The notes under the pieces: generated by a model
Databases searched by the model: none
What the model was told of the DNA's origin: nothing
The model's input: the letters and a program-made list of their open reading frames with translations, nothing else
Made by a program: the position numbers and the translations under genes
Shown: piece by piece, positions 15,771 to 22,761 of the stretch
Position numbering within the stretch: the first letter of the stretch is position 1
Layout of the letters: every line of letters begins with the position of its first letter
Assembly: GCA_002353205.1 (NCBI GenBank)
Contig: DEJE01000016.1
Coordinates: forward strand, 1-64,000
DNA: 64,000 nt
From: Prevotella sp. UBA2756
GTDB lineage: Bacteria > Bacteroidota > Bacteroidia > Bacteroidales > Bacteroidaceae
Direction: 5' to 3'

Positions 15771-16151
15771 CTATCGCGTCAGCGCGATATAACTTTCCTC
15801 GAACGCCTTGGGATGCTTACCAAGGAAAATGGCGTTGATCAGACAGTTGGCGCAGATTTCCTCGTCGGTCAGATCAACGCCTTTGTCGCGTTTCACGTCC
15901 TTACCGAGCAGCACGTCCCACGAAGAACGGAAGTTCTGGTCGTTAGCGCCGAAGAAGCTGTTGCCCGAAACGTCATCGTGCAGCAACGTGTAGCGGATGT
16001 TCTTGTTCGACGGTGTGGGACGCATCGACAACAGAATATCGTAAGCCTGACGGAACTCCTTCTTATGACGGCGCGCATTGGGATACATGATGGCCACCGA
16101 AGGAAAGAAGTCTTCAAAATCGAACGACTCCAAAAGCATTTTCAGTTTCAT
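15771..16151 (-). CDS. Conserved hypothetical small soluble protein
   Basis: This 126-residue protein has no signal peptide or membrane segment. It is acidic-aromatic in its first third (FDFEDFFPSVAIMYPNARRH) and ends in ICANCLINAIFLGKHPKAFEESYIALT. I recognise the general look of short Bacteroidales cytoplasmic proteins but cannot name the family. It starts 104 bp downstream of the xth stop on the same strand, and the gap is filled by 8-bp and decamer repeat arrays ending in AACTAAAAAG just before the ATG, as for trpE. Cotranscription with xth is likely. Confidence 0.7.
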   Translation of the reverse strand: MKLKMLLESFDFEDFFPSVAIMYPNARRHKKEFRQAYDILLSMRPTPSNKNIRYTLLHDDVSGNSFFGANDQNFRSSWDVLLGKDVKRDKGVDLTDEEICANCLINAIFLGKHPKAFEESYIALTR

Positions 16152-16164
16152 TGTATATCTTTTT

Positions 16165-16224
16165 AGTTGACAAGTTGACGAGTTGACAAGTTGACAAGTT
16201 GACGAGTTGACGAGCGGACAAGTT
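16165..16224 (-). repeat. 8-bp repeat array (AACTYGTC family) upstream of the small hypothetical gene
   Basis: On the minus strand seven copies of AACTTGTC/AACTCGTC end in AACTAAAAAG, 14 bp before the ATG at 16151. This is the same unit, exit sequence and start-codon-proximal position as the array upstream of trpE. Confidence 0.9.
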
Positions 16225-16243
16225 GTTTGCTTAGTAATTCGTC

Positions 16244-16310
16244 ACTCTCCACTTTTCACTCTCCACTTTTCACTCTCCACTTTCCACTCTCCACTTTCCA
16301 CTCTCCTCCC
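16244..16310. repeat. Decamer/undecamer array CTCCACTTTYCACT overlapping the 3' end of xth
   Basis: About six alternating CTCCACTTTC and CTCCACTTTTCA units lie here. The stop codon and roughly the last 16 codons of xth lie inside the array. A shorter piece of the same family lies at 5831-5855. Confidence 0.85.
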
Positions 16311-17059
16311 CTCATCCTCAACTCCACCGGACAGTGGTCGCTGCCGAAGATCTCGGAATGAATCTTCGCCTCCTCAATCATCGGGGCAAGACGCTCGGAG
16401 ACCACGAAGTAGTCGATGCGCCAGCCCGCGTTCTTCTCACGAGCACGGAACCGATAGCTCCACCACGAATAGGCATCCGTCTGATCGGGATACAGGAAAC
16501 GGAAAGAGTCCACGAAGCCGTCGGCAAGCAAGGCACTGAACTTAGCGCGCTCCTCGTCGGTGAAACCCGCATTCCTGCGGTTCGACTTCGGGTTCTTCAG
16601 GTCTATCTCCTCATGCGCCACGTTCATGTCGCCACACACCACGACAGGCTTCTCCGCGTCGAGCTTCTTCAGGAAGCAGCGGAAGTCGTCCTCCCAACGC
16701 ATGCGGTAGTCCAAACGGCGCAAGCCCTCCTGCGCGTTCGGCGTATACACAGTGACCAGGAAGAAGTCGTCCATCTCCAGCGTGATGACACGGCCCTCGT
16801 GGTCGTGCTCATCAATGCCCAGGCCGTAGCTGACGTTCAGCGGTTTGTGGCGCGTGTAGACAGCCGTACCCGAATAGCCTTTCTTCTCGGCATAGTTCCA
16901 ATACGAGTCATAACCCTCAAACTGCAGGTCCAGCTGTCCTGCCTGCATCTTCGTCTCCTGGAGGCAGAAGAAGTCGGCATCCAACTCCTGGAAAGCCTCC
17001 TCGAAACCCTTTTCCTTACAGGCGCGAAGCCCGTTCACGTTCCAACTGATCAGCTTCAT
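16256..17059 (-). CDS. xth: Exodeoxyribonuclease III / AP endonuclease, repeat-derived C-terminus
   Basis: This 267-residue Mg-dependent nuclease of the EEP superfamily acts in base-excision repair. MKLISWNVNGLRA starts at 17059, and the longer upstream frame covers repeats and is rejected. Key residues lie in FCLQETKMQ (metal-binding Glu), CGDMNVAHEEIDLKNPK (Asp/Asn), and GSDHCPVELRM (Asp-His pair). After that last motif the protein continues with GGEWKVESGKWRVKSGE. This tail is simply the translation of a CTCCACTTTC repeat array and replaces whatever natural C-terminus existed. Catalytic residues precede the tail, so activity is probably kept. Confidence 0.95.
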   Translation of the reverse strand: MKLISWNVNGLRACKEKGFEEAFQELDADFFCLQETKMQAGQLDLQFEGYDSYWNYAEKKGYSGTAVYTRHKPLNVSYGLGIDEHDHEGRVITLEMDDFFLVTVYTPNAQEGLRRLDYRMRWEDDFRCFLKKLDAEKPVVVCGDMNVAHEEIDLKNPKSNRRNAGFTDEERAKFSALLADGFVDSFRFLYPDQTDAYSWWSYRFRAREKNAGWRIDYFVVSERLAPMIEEAKIHSEIFGSDHCPVELRMRGGEWKVESGKWRVKSGE

Positions 17060-17085
17060 ACTCTTTTCACCATCCATTCTCACTT

Positions 17086-17345
17086 TATCATTTAGCCCCG
17101 CTGGGGCGCATTTATCATTTTGTACGGTACGGGCGCTTTGCCGCAGACCGTTAGTGTCTGCAAAAATACAGATTTTGTTTCGATTGGCCAAACATTCTTT
17201 ATCATTTATCATTTTTCATTTATCATTTAGGGCCGCAATCCGCTTTATCATTTATCATTTATCATTTGTCATTTAGCCTCGCAGGGGCGCAATCCGCTTT
17301 ATCATTTATCATTTATCATTTTTCATTTAGGCCGCAGGCCGCTGC
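17086..17345. repeat. TTTATCA heptamer arrays with GGGGC/GCCCC mini-palindromes
   Basis: Runs of TTTATCA (17086-17098, 17110-17120, 17196-17230, 17245-17275, 17300-17330) alternate with short GC-rich pieces such as AGCCCCGCTGGGGCGCA. The xth promoter (-7 box 17161-17168) lies within this region, so part of it is transcribed as the xth leader. Confidence 0.8.
17161..17168 (-). promoter_or_regulatory. -7 box of xth
   Basis: TATTTTTG on the minus strand (17168-17161) precedes a leader of about 95 nt. TTTGG occurs about 20 bp upstream of it. Confidence 0.5.
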
Positions 17346-17387
17346 CATTTAGCCCCGCAGGGGCGCATTGTTTAGCCGGAACGGGCG

Positions 17388-17506
17388 TCAAAATCAAATG
17401 AATTGCAGAGCAAAACAATTTAGATTGCACAGCAATATCAATTAGATTGCACGGCAAAATAAATTAGATTGCAGAGCAAAATCAATTACATTGCAGAACA
17501 AATCAA
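17388..17506 (+). repeat. 22-bp tandem repeat, copy set 1
   Basis: Five units begin at 17388, 17410, 17432, 17454 and 17476, an exact 22-bp period. A sixth, partial unit follows. Consensus halves are GCAAAACAATT and TAGATTGCAGA. Units differ at several positions, yet the spacing is invariant. Related arrays are at 43775-43906 (opposite strand) and 61686-61773. Confidence 0.9.
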
Positions 17507-17596
17507 GATGAATGGCGGGAAAGAACGAATGGAATGGCGTTTGAAATGCATTCATCCTGCAAAATAAAACGCCTCGCTTTCCCTCTGCAGAGAGCA

Positions 17597-17649
17597 GGAA
17601 AAAAGGAGAGCGGATAGTTTCTTGCTGCCCAAAAAACTATCCACTCTCC
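17597..17649 (-). terminator. Intrinsic terminator of the BspA-like gene
   Basis: On the minus strand a 16-bp stem with one mismatch (GGAGAGTGGATAGTTT pairing with AAACTATCCGCTCTCC) is followed by TTTTTTCC. It lies 47 bp after the stop at 17696. The stem shares GGATAGTTT with the terminator at 21234-21283. Confidence 0.8.
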
Positions 17650-17695
17650 ACTTTCAATTATCAACTGACAGCTGTCAGCTGTCATCTATCAGCTG

Positions 17696-19060
17696 TCACC
17701 TGACCATCACCTTCCTCACCGACCCGTCCTTCATCCTGACGATGTTCAGGCCTTTCGCAGGAGAGGTGAGCTGGCGGCCGTCGGCTGAGATGACGAGAGT
17801 ACCGTCGTTGGCATACTGGCTGATGCCCGAATGGTCGGCCTCGATGCCTCCGATACCTGACGGGAACTCGTCCACCTCCACGATCTCAGTGAACATCCGC
17901 CAGTTAGGATCGCTCTCGTAGGCGGCCTTCGCACCGCGCGGCACGTAGAGCGTCATCTCCTCGTTGGAGGGGAACATCGGTGTGGCCGTTGCCTGCTTCG
18001 CCGGGTCGTCAACGCCTAGACGCGCGGGTATCATCGTCTTTGAATACACTGCCTTCAGTTCGGTGCACTCCCAGAAAGCTCCCGGCTCGACGACCTCGAG
18101 ACTTGCAGGAAGCACCACGGCCGACATGGAAACCTTCTCGAAGGCTCCGAAGCCGATGCTACGGATGTTGTCGGGCAGGAACAGGGTGTTGACAAATCCC
18201 GTGCCGTAGAATGCCTCCGAGCCGATGCTCTCGATGGTCTCCGGCATGTGCACGGTCTTCAGTTTGGTGCATTCCTCGAACATGCTCACGGGAATCTCCG
18301 TCAGGTGGCTGGGCAGCCATACCTCCTCGAGTTCTCTGCAGCTGTAGAACGCCAGCTTCTTGATCCTCTCGACAGACTCGGGAATGCGGAGCTTGGTGAT
18401 CATCATGCCCGAGATTACTTCCATCCCGATGGACTTTAGGCCTTCAGGCAGCTCAATCTCCGTCACGCCGGGGAAGTCGAACAGGCAGCAGTTCCCCATC
18501 GTCTCGAGTGTCGAGGGCAGGATGACGGTATGGACGCGTGGAGCCTGCGAGAAGCAGTACATCGGCAGTTCCCGCACACCCTCGGGAATGCGCAGCGTGC
18601 CTCTCAGGTTGGCCATGTGGAAGAAACTTTGCTCTCCCAGGTAGCGGAGGGTCTCGGGGAAATCGATGGTCTCCAGGTTCGTGTACGAGAAAGCACACCG
18701 GCCGATGCCATGCAGGTCATTCGGGAACGTGAAGTGCCGGAGCATCATGGTCCGCCCGCGCTGCATCTCAACGAAGGCGAACTCGGGGATGGAATCGTCT
18801 TCAAGCTTGCAGTCGGCCAAGTTGATGCCGCTCACGCCGCACTCGTGGCACAAGGCATTGAGCGTTCGGAAGTCGGAGTGATGAAGGAAACCGGTCACGA
18901 CGAGTGAGTCGAAGAGCGCCCTGTCGTCGCCCATGGCTACCTTCAGGCTGCTCCCTTCGTCAACATGTACGCTCCTGATGATCTTCTCTTCCGTCTGGCC
19001 GCTGACCGTGCACAAGGGCAGGGACAGCAGCAGCCCCATCATGAATGTCAATTTCTTCAT
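17696..19060 (-). CDS. BspA-like leucine-rich repeat secreted protein with C-terminal sorting tail
   Basis: The protein has 454 residues. A signal peptide (MKKLTFMMGLLLSLPLCTVS) is followed by a short N-terminal domain. About ten LRR_5 repeats of roughly 23 residues span residues 100-350 (for example IDFPETLRYLGEQSFFHMAN and IRSIGFGAFEKVSMSAVVLP). A linker and a short beta-rich tail ending GLNIVRMKDGSVRKVMVR resemble the tails used for type IX secretion. It probably sits on or leaves the cell surface and binds host or matrix proteins. It closes the second regulator/DUF3244/BspA-type locus and has its own strong terminator at 17597-17649. AAGAAAGGAATTCTT precedes the ATG. Confidence 0.88.
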   Translation of the reverse strand: MKKLTFMMGLLLSLPLCTVSGQTEEKIIRSVHVDEGSSLKVAMGDDRALFDSLVVTGFLHHSDFRTLNALCHECGVSGINLADCKLEDDSIPEFAFVEMQRGRTMMLRHFTFPNDLHGIGRCAFSYTNLETIDFPETLRYLGEQSFFHMANLRGTLRIPEGVRELPMYCFSQAPRVHTVILPSTLETMGNCCLFDFPGVTEIELPEGLKSIGMEVISGMMITKLRIPESVERIKKLAFYSCRELEEVWLPSHLTEIPVSMFEECTKLKTVHMPETIESIGSEAFYGTGFVNTLFLPDNIRSIGFGAFEKVSMSAVVLPASLEVVEPGAFWECTELKAVYSKTMIPARLGVDDPAKQATATPMFPSNEEMTLYVPRGAKAAYESDPNWRMFTEIVEVDEFPSGIGGIEADHSGISQYANDGTLVISADGRQLTSPAKGLNIVRMKDGSVRKVMVR

Positions 19061-19171
19061 AAGAATTCCTTTCTTTTATTTGGATTTATATAACTCTGTT
19101 CCGAAAGAGGCGGGAGCAGCCACTATTGGTGGTCAGCTCCGCCTTCACTCTCTCAAATGATTGTTGTCCGT

Positions 19172-19255
19172 CTACAGGTGGATGATTCCGCAGTAGCAGC
19201 TGTTGCCTATATATAATAATAAGGTGTAGTCGCCGCTGAGCGATGTCGCATGATC
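19172..19255 (-). pseudogene. 3' remnant of a DUF3244 gene
   Basis: In the frame shifted relative to the upstream gene, the minus strand reads ATSLSGDYTLLLYIGNSCYC and then GIIHL-stop. This closely resembles the tail of the DUF3244 protein at 794-1162 (SLSGTYTLYMRVGTIMYS, AVITI-stop). No start codon or remaining domain precedes it, so it is a fragment left at a recombination junction. It stands 111 bp before a BspA gene, just as the intact DUF3244 gene stands 125 bp before one. Confidence 0.7.
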
Positions 19256-19581
19256 AGCGTGGTGTTGCCTGCGGGTTTCTGCTTCGCACACTTCCTCACT
19301 GTTCCTAGGGTGGCCGTAATCCTTATGGGAAGAAGGGTAGGCAGCGTTTCTTCCCAAATCTCGCAGGCATAGTTGAATGCTCCCTTCATGTCTTCCGTCC
19401 ACTCACCCTGAAAGTCGACGACAATCTTAGTGCCGCCCCTGACAATCCGCTCTGCCGTTAACCCGTGACATTGGTTGAGTAGGTTGTTGGAAATGTCTGA
19501 ATAGAAGTTTGTATATCCTTGTGCCTGAACAGCTGCCGTTGCAAGTAAGGCAAACAACGATGTGATGATTGACTTTCTCAT
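19207..19581 (-). CDS. Truncated secreted protein fused out of frame to a DUF3244 remnant
   Basis: The protein has 124 residues from the ATG at 19581, with a signal peptide (MRKSIITSLFALLATAAVQA). The mature part (VDFQGEWTEDMKGAFNYACE, then IWEETLPTLLPIRITATLGT) looks like the start of a larger Prevotella secreted protein. After about residue 105 the frame runs into DNA whose other frame encodes a DUF3244 tail, and it ends there at HRSAATTPYYYI. The product is probably non-functional or a truncated exported peptide. Its start overlaps the upstream gene's stop by 4 bp (ATGA). I cannot name the original family. Confidence 0.6.
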   Translation of the reverse strand: MRKSIITSLFALLATAAVQAQGYTNFYSDISNNLLNQCHGLTAERIVRGGTKIVVDFQGEWTEDMKGAFNYACEIWEETLPTLLPIRITATLGTVRKCAKQKPAGNTTLIMRHRSAATTPYYYI

Positions 19582-20627
19582 AGCCTGATCTTTTTTATGA
19601 TTGATTTGTTCTTCTCGTCCCTTATCTTGATGATGTAGATGCCTTGAGGCCATTGTGAGGCATCGATGCGCTTGGTGTCGTTGCCTGTGAAGACGGTGCG
19701 GCCGTCGGCAGAAGTGATGTCGGCGTGCCAGTGCGCGGCCGTTCCTCCTTCAATCCTGATGATACGGTCTGCTCCTGCATTGATCTGGATGGCGGGGGCG
19801 TTTGTGGCGTTTTCGATGCCGACGGTGTGTTGCCTGTGCTTTTCCATCACTTCTTCGTCGATGTAGTCGTTGACGAAGAACGTGTCCGTACCGAGCACCT
19901 CACCATAGAAGTTTCGTGAATGCATGATGCCATAATCGTCAAATTGCCAGTCGTCCGTCTGGATTTGTTCCATGAAGATGGTGTCTCCATAATGTTGGGG
20001 CCACCAATAGTGAACTCTAAGTTCGCTTTCAAGTTCTCCTTCACGGTTATATCGGTTGGGGAAGATTCCTCTTCCTAACCGGGTTGCTTTCACCATGAAG
20101 TCGGCTTTCCCATAGGAGAGTTCATCATACTCTTCCAGATACAGGCACTCAAAGCTGGCACTCAATATACGCGGTATAGACGGCAGGACGATTAACGACA
20201 TGGGTATTGTGTCTGTCTTCTCATCCATATAGACCTTGACAAGGAAGCCATTGAAGAGAACGTCATCTCCTTCGAAAAAACGGTGATATTTTTTCCATCT
20301 GAAGTATTCATAAGTCGTCCCATTTCCTTCCTCTCTGACAGACGGGGCTATGGGGATATCGTATTTCATCGGGAATCCGTAGTTCTCGATCCTGAACTGC
20401 AGGACGGTGTCGACCGTTGCCTCCCCTGTTTCGGCTCCCTGACGGTCCTCGTACATGTAGAGTTCCCATTTCGCCACATTGTGGTCGAAGAGACGAAGCA
20501 CGTCGCCGTCGTACAAAACGATGTCCTCACCTGCCTTCGGTTCTATCACGTTTTCTCCTGAGGCTGTTGCCGGAGCAAGGCACATGCAGGCCGATACCAT
20601 CACGACAGCCATCAGTCCATGCTTCAT
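19578..20627 (-). CDS. Secreted protein with C-terminal sorting-type domain
   Basis: This protein has 349 residues from the ATG at 20627. A signal peptide (MKHGLMAVVMVSACMCLAPA) leads into a mainly beta-strand region without a recognisable enzyme motif. The final 75 residues (IQINAGADRIIRIEGGTAAH... ITSADGRTVFTGNDTKRID... GIYIIKIRDEKNKSIIKKI) form a type A-like sorting domain of type IX secretion substrates. ATGA overlaps join it to the genes on both sides, giving a three-gene translationally coupled run. It appears to be the only intact gene of the block that replaced the interior of this locus. Confidence 0.7.
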   Translation of the reverse strand: MKHGLMAVVMVSACMCLAPATASGENVIEPKAGEDIVLYDGDVLRLFDHNVAKWELYMYEDRQGAETGEATVDTVLQFRIENYGFPMKYDIPIAPSVREEGNGTTYEYFRWKKYHRFFEGDDVLFNGFLVKVYMDEKTDTIPMSLIVLPSIPRILSASFECLYLEEYDELSYGKADFMVKATRLGRGIFPNRYNREGELESELRVHYWWPQHYGDTIFMEQIQTDDWQFDDYGIMHSRNFYGEVLGTDTFFVNDYIDEEVMEKHRQHTVGIENATNAPAIQINAGADRIIRIEGGTAAHWHADITSADGRTVFTGNDTKRIDASQWPQGIYIIKIRDEKNKSIIKKIRL

Positions 20628-21142
20628 TTTACGATCAGTTTCTTTGTCTTCCATATATGGTTTCCTTTCTTGTATTTGAGTAAGTAGACGCCCATTGGGA
20701 GATTCTGCCTTGGCATGTCATGAGCCCTGACGTCATTGCAGATTACACGTCCTGTGGAACCACTAATGATGTCGACGAGGACGTTCCCTTCGTCGTAATG
20801 ACGGTTTGCAATCCTGCTGCCAATCCCTTCATCTCCGGCGAGGAGCTCTACCGTCTTTGTGTCTGAACCATACTGGTTGGTCGCTGTTATGTCAATCCAG
20901 GCATCTCCATATTCGTAGATGTTTCTTGCATAAACGTGCGCGAGGTAGGGTTCATTGACCCAGAAGCTCTGCATTGTCACTTGGTCCTCCTCTTCAATCA
21001 AACTCTCCAACAGGCGAAGGGCAGAGTCGGGGTAATTCTCAATTATTCTCTCGGCTTCTTTTAGCAGGCGGTCGCCGCCGCGCCACCCGCCGCAGGCGGC
21101 GAGCAGGAGGGCGATCAGGAGCAGATGCGCTGTTCTTTTCAT
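20624..21142 (-). CDS. Chimeric lipoprotein: TPR-regulator N-terminus joined to a secreted-protein C-terminus
   Basis: The 172-residue product starts MKRTAHLLLIALLLAAC, then GGWRGGDRL, nearly identical to the TPR regulator at 3235. TPR-regulator-like sequence continues to about residue 48 (PDSALRLLESLIEEE). From there on it is unrelated: an Ig-like segment (AWIDITATNQYGSDTKTVEL) and a sorting-type tail (NLPMGVYLLKYKKGNHIWKT, KKLIVK). A lipobox and a type IX-like tail in one protein make little sense together, so a recombination product is inferred. The promoter and start are also copied. The ATGA overlap with the next gene is kept. Confidence 0.7.
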   Translation of the reverse strand: MKRTAHLLLIALLLAACGGWRGGDRLLKEAERIIENYPDSALRLLESLIEEEDQVTMQSFWVNEPYLAHVYARNIYEYGDAWIDITATNQYGSDTKTVELLAGDEGIGSRIANRHYDEGNVLVDIISGSTGRVICNDVRAHDMPRQNLPMGVYLLKYKKGNHIWKTKKLIVK

Positions 21143-21149
21143 TCGCTTG

Positions 21150-21180
21150 CAAAAGTAGGATAAAAATTGCAAAGTGCAAA
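21150..21180 (-). promoter_or_regulatory. Promoter duplicated from the TPR regulator
   Basis: TTTG (21180-21177), a 19-bp spacer and TACTTTTG (21157-21150) end 7 bp before the ATG at 21142. The sequence is almost the same as 3243-3274, and the transcript is again predicted to be leaderless. Confidence 0.6.
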
Positions 21181-21233
21181 GGAAAAGGAGTATTATTTAA
21201 TGGAGTGTGGAAAAAACTTTTAGTGAAGAGCGG

Positions 21234-21283
21234 GAAAAAAGGAAGTGGATAGTTTGCTACCGGGTAACAAACTATCCACTTCC
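21234..21283 (-). terminator. Intrinsic terminator of the TPR-ribH operon
   Basis: On the minus strand a perfect 16-bp stem (GGAAGTGGATAGTTTG pairing with CAAACTATCCACTTCC) is followed by TTTTTTCCC, 36 bp beyond the ribH stop. Confidence 0.88.
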
Positions 21284-21318
21284 TATTGTCTTCTGTAAAA
21301 ATTAAAGCTTGCTTATCG

Positions 21319-21795
21319 TCAGAACTTCGCCATTTTGATGGCGACGACGGCACACTCGTCGCCCTTGTTTCCTAAGCGGCCTCCGGCGCGGTCGCGCGCC
21401 TGCTGCAGGTCGTTGGTGGTGAGCAGTCCGTAGACGACGGGTATCTCGCTCTTGACGTTGAGCTGTGCGATGCCCTGTGTGACGCCCTGACAGATGTAGT
21501 CGAAATGTGGTGTCTCGCCTCGTATGACGCTTCCGAGAATGATGATGGCATCATATCCGCCGTTGAGCGTCATCTGGTGAGCGCCATAGATGAGTTCGAA
21601 TGATCCGGGAACGGTCTTCACATGTATGTTCTCGGGCAGGGCTCCGTGCTTCTCGAGCGTGGAGACGGCACCGTCGAGCAGCGCTCCAGTGATTTCGGGG
21701 TTCCATTCGGCCACCACGATACCGAAGCACATGTTGCTGGCATCAGGCACACGGGAGGCGTCGTAGTCGGAGAGGTGGTGCAGAGCAGTTGCCAT
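21319..21795 (-). CDS. ribH: 6,7-dimethyl-8-ribityllumazine synthase
   Basis: This 158-residue enzyme makes the riboflavin precursor lumazine and normally assembles into pentamers or capsids. Family motifs are VAEWNPEITGALLDGA near the N-terminus, VPGSFELIYGAH, GSVIRGETPHFDYIC with the catalytic histidine, and VVYGLLTTND. A C-terminal ECAVVAIKMAKF completes it. It starts 6 bp after the stop of the upstream TPR gene, so the two are cotranscribed. A strong terminator follows. No FMN riboswitch is visible. Confidence 0.96.
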   Translation of the reverse strand: MATALHHLSDYDASRVPDASNMCFGIVVAEWNPEITGALLDGAVSTLEKHGALPENIHVKTVPGSFELIYGAHQMTLNGGYDAIIILGSVIRGETPHFDYICQGVTQGIAQLNVKSEIPVVYGLLTTNDLQQARDRAGGRLGNKGDECAVVAIKMAKF

Positions 21796-21801
21796 CGCAG
21801 C

Positions 21802-22494
21802 TTATTCGGATACGCGTTCGATGTACTTGTCGATGTCCTGGCTTGCCATGGAGGCGACGTACTTCGTCTTGATGTCCTGATAGAGCTTCAAAGCCTCAGC
21901 TTTCTGTCCCTGTGCCTCGAGGATTTCGCCGGCCTGGATGAGGAAGATGGGCGACAGGCTGTTGTTGACACCGTCGGCAGCCTTGCTGTCGGCCATGCTG
22001 GCAGCGCGCTTCAGGTTTTCGACTGCCTTGTCGTACTGCTTCAGATGAGCATAGGCGTTGCCCAGCGCAGCGATGGCAGAGGGGCTGACCATCTGGTCGT
22101 CGCCTGCTGAATACTTTTCGATGAAGTCGGCAGCCTCCTGCCACTTGTCGAGATTGGCGTAGCAGAGCCCGGCATAGAGGTTGGCCAGGTTGCCTGCGCG
22201 GGTGCTGCTGTAGTCGGAAGCCACCTTGAGGAATCCGGCACACCCGCTCTTGTTTCCGTTGAGAGCATCGTTGTACTGCTGGTTCGTGAAGAGCTCCTGG
22301 CACTTGCCCAGAGCGGTGCTGGCCTCGTCTTCGCGGGGACCGGACACGAAATTCTTGTACAGTACCACGCCTGCGAAGATAAGCACGAGGGCGCAGACGG
22401 CTGCGATAATGGGTTTCTTGTACTTCAGGAAGAAGGCTTCCTTGGTGTTGATAGTCTCAACAGTCTGTTCTTTTACGTTCTTTACGTTTGCCAT
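21802..22494 (-). CDS. Membrane-anchored TPR protein (YfgM-like)
   Basis: The protein has 230 residues. The start at 22494 (MANVKNVKEQTVETIN) follows the true N-terminus of this family. A single transmembrane helix lies at about 29-48 (PIIAAVCALVLIFAGVVLY), followed by four or five TPR-like units (for example AIAALGNAYAHLKQYDKAVE and GEILEAQGQKAEALKLYQDI). It is presumed to face the periplasm and assist envelope-protein assembly, as proposed for YfgM/TPR_21 proteins. It is the first gene of the operon with ribH. A promoter (TAATTTTG, 22645-22638) lies about 140 bp upstream, divergent from recF. Confidence 0.85.
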   Translation of the reverse strand: MANVKNVKEQTVETINTKEAFFLKYKKPIIAAVCALVLIFAGVVLYKNFVSGPREDEASTALGKCQELFTNQQYNDALNGNKSGCAGFLKVASDYSSTRAGNLANLYAGLCYANLDKWQEAADFIEKYSAGDDQMVSPSAIAALGNAYAHLKQYDKAVENLKRAASMADSKAADGVNNSLSPIFLIQAGEILEAQGQKAEALKLYQDIKTKYVASMASQDIDKYIERVSE

Positions 22495-22637
22495 GATTTT
22501 ATATGTCTTTTTTATTTCTTCTTCAGTCAACGTCCGACAGTCGACCATGCATCGCGGCCTTTGTTTTCTTGCCAAGACAGAATCGTTGCAAGCATCGTTC
22601 TGCTCAAGAGGCTGAACGAAACGTCGGATTTGGGATG

Positions 22638-22645
22638 CAAAATTA
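22638..22645 (-). promoter_or_regulatory. -7 box of the TPR-ribH operon
   Basis: TAATTTTG on the minus strand gives a leader of about 137 nt. It faces away from the recF promoter 65 bp to the right. Confidence 0.5.
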
Positions 22646-22709
22646 AAGAATTTAATTCAGATATTGAAATTTATAACGTTTTTTTTTCGTTTTTCACTCA
22701 GATTTGCCG

Positions 22710-22717
22710 TATCTTTG
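22710..22717 (+). promoter_or_regulatory. -7 box of recF
   Basis: TATCTTTG on the plus strand predicts a transcript starting near 22724, 38 bp before the recF ATG. Confidence 0.55.
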
Positions 22718-22761
22718 CCCTGCAAACGGCCTGACAGGGGCCTCAGTGGTAGAGAAAAGAG

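Noticed and set aside
17388..17506. CRISPR array
   Set aside because: Units are contiguous without spacers and diverged in sequence, and no cas gene is present in the window.
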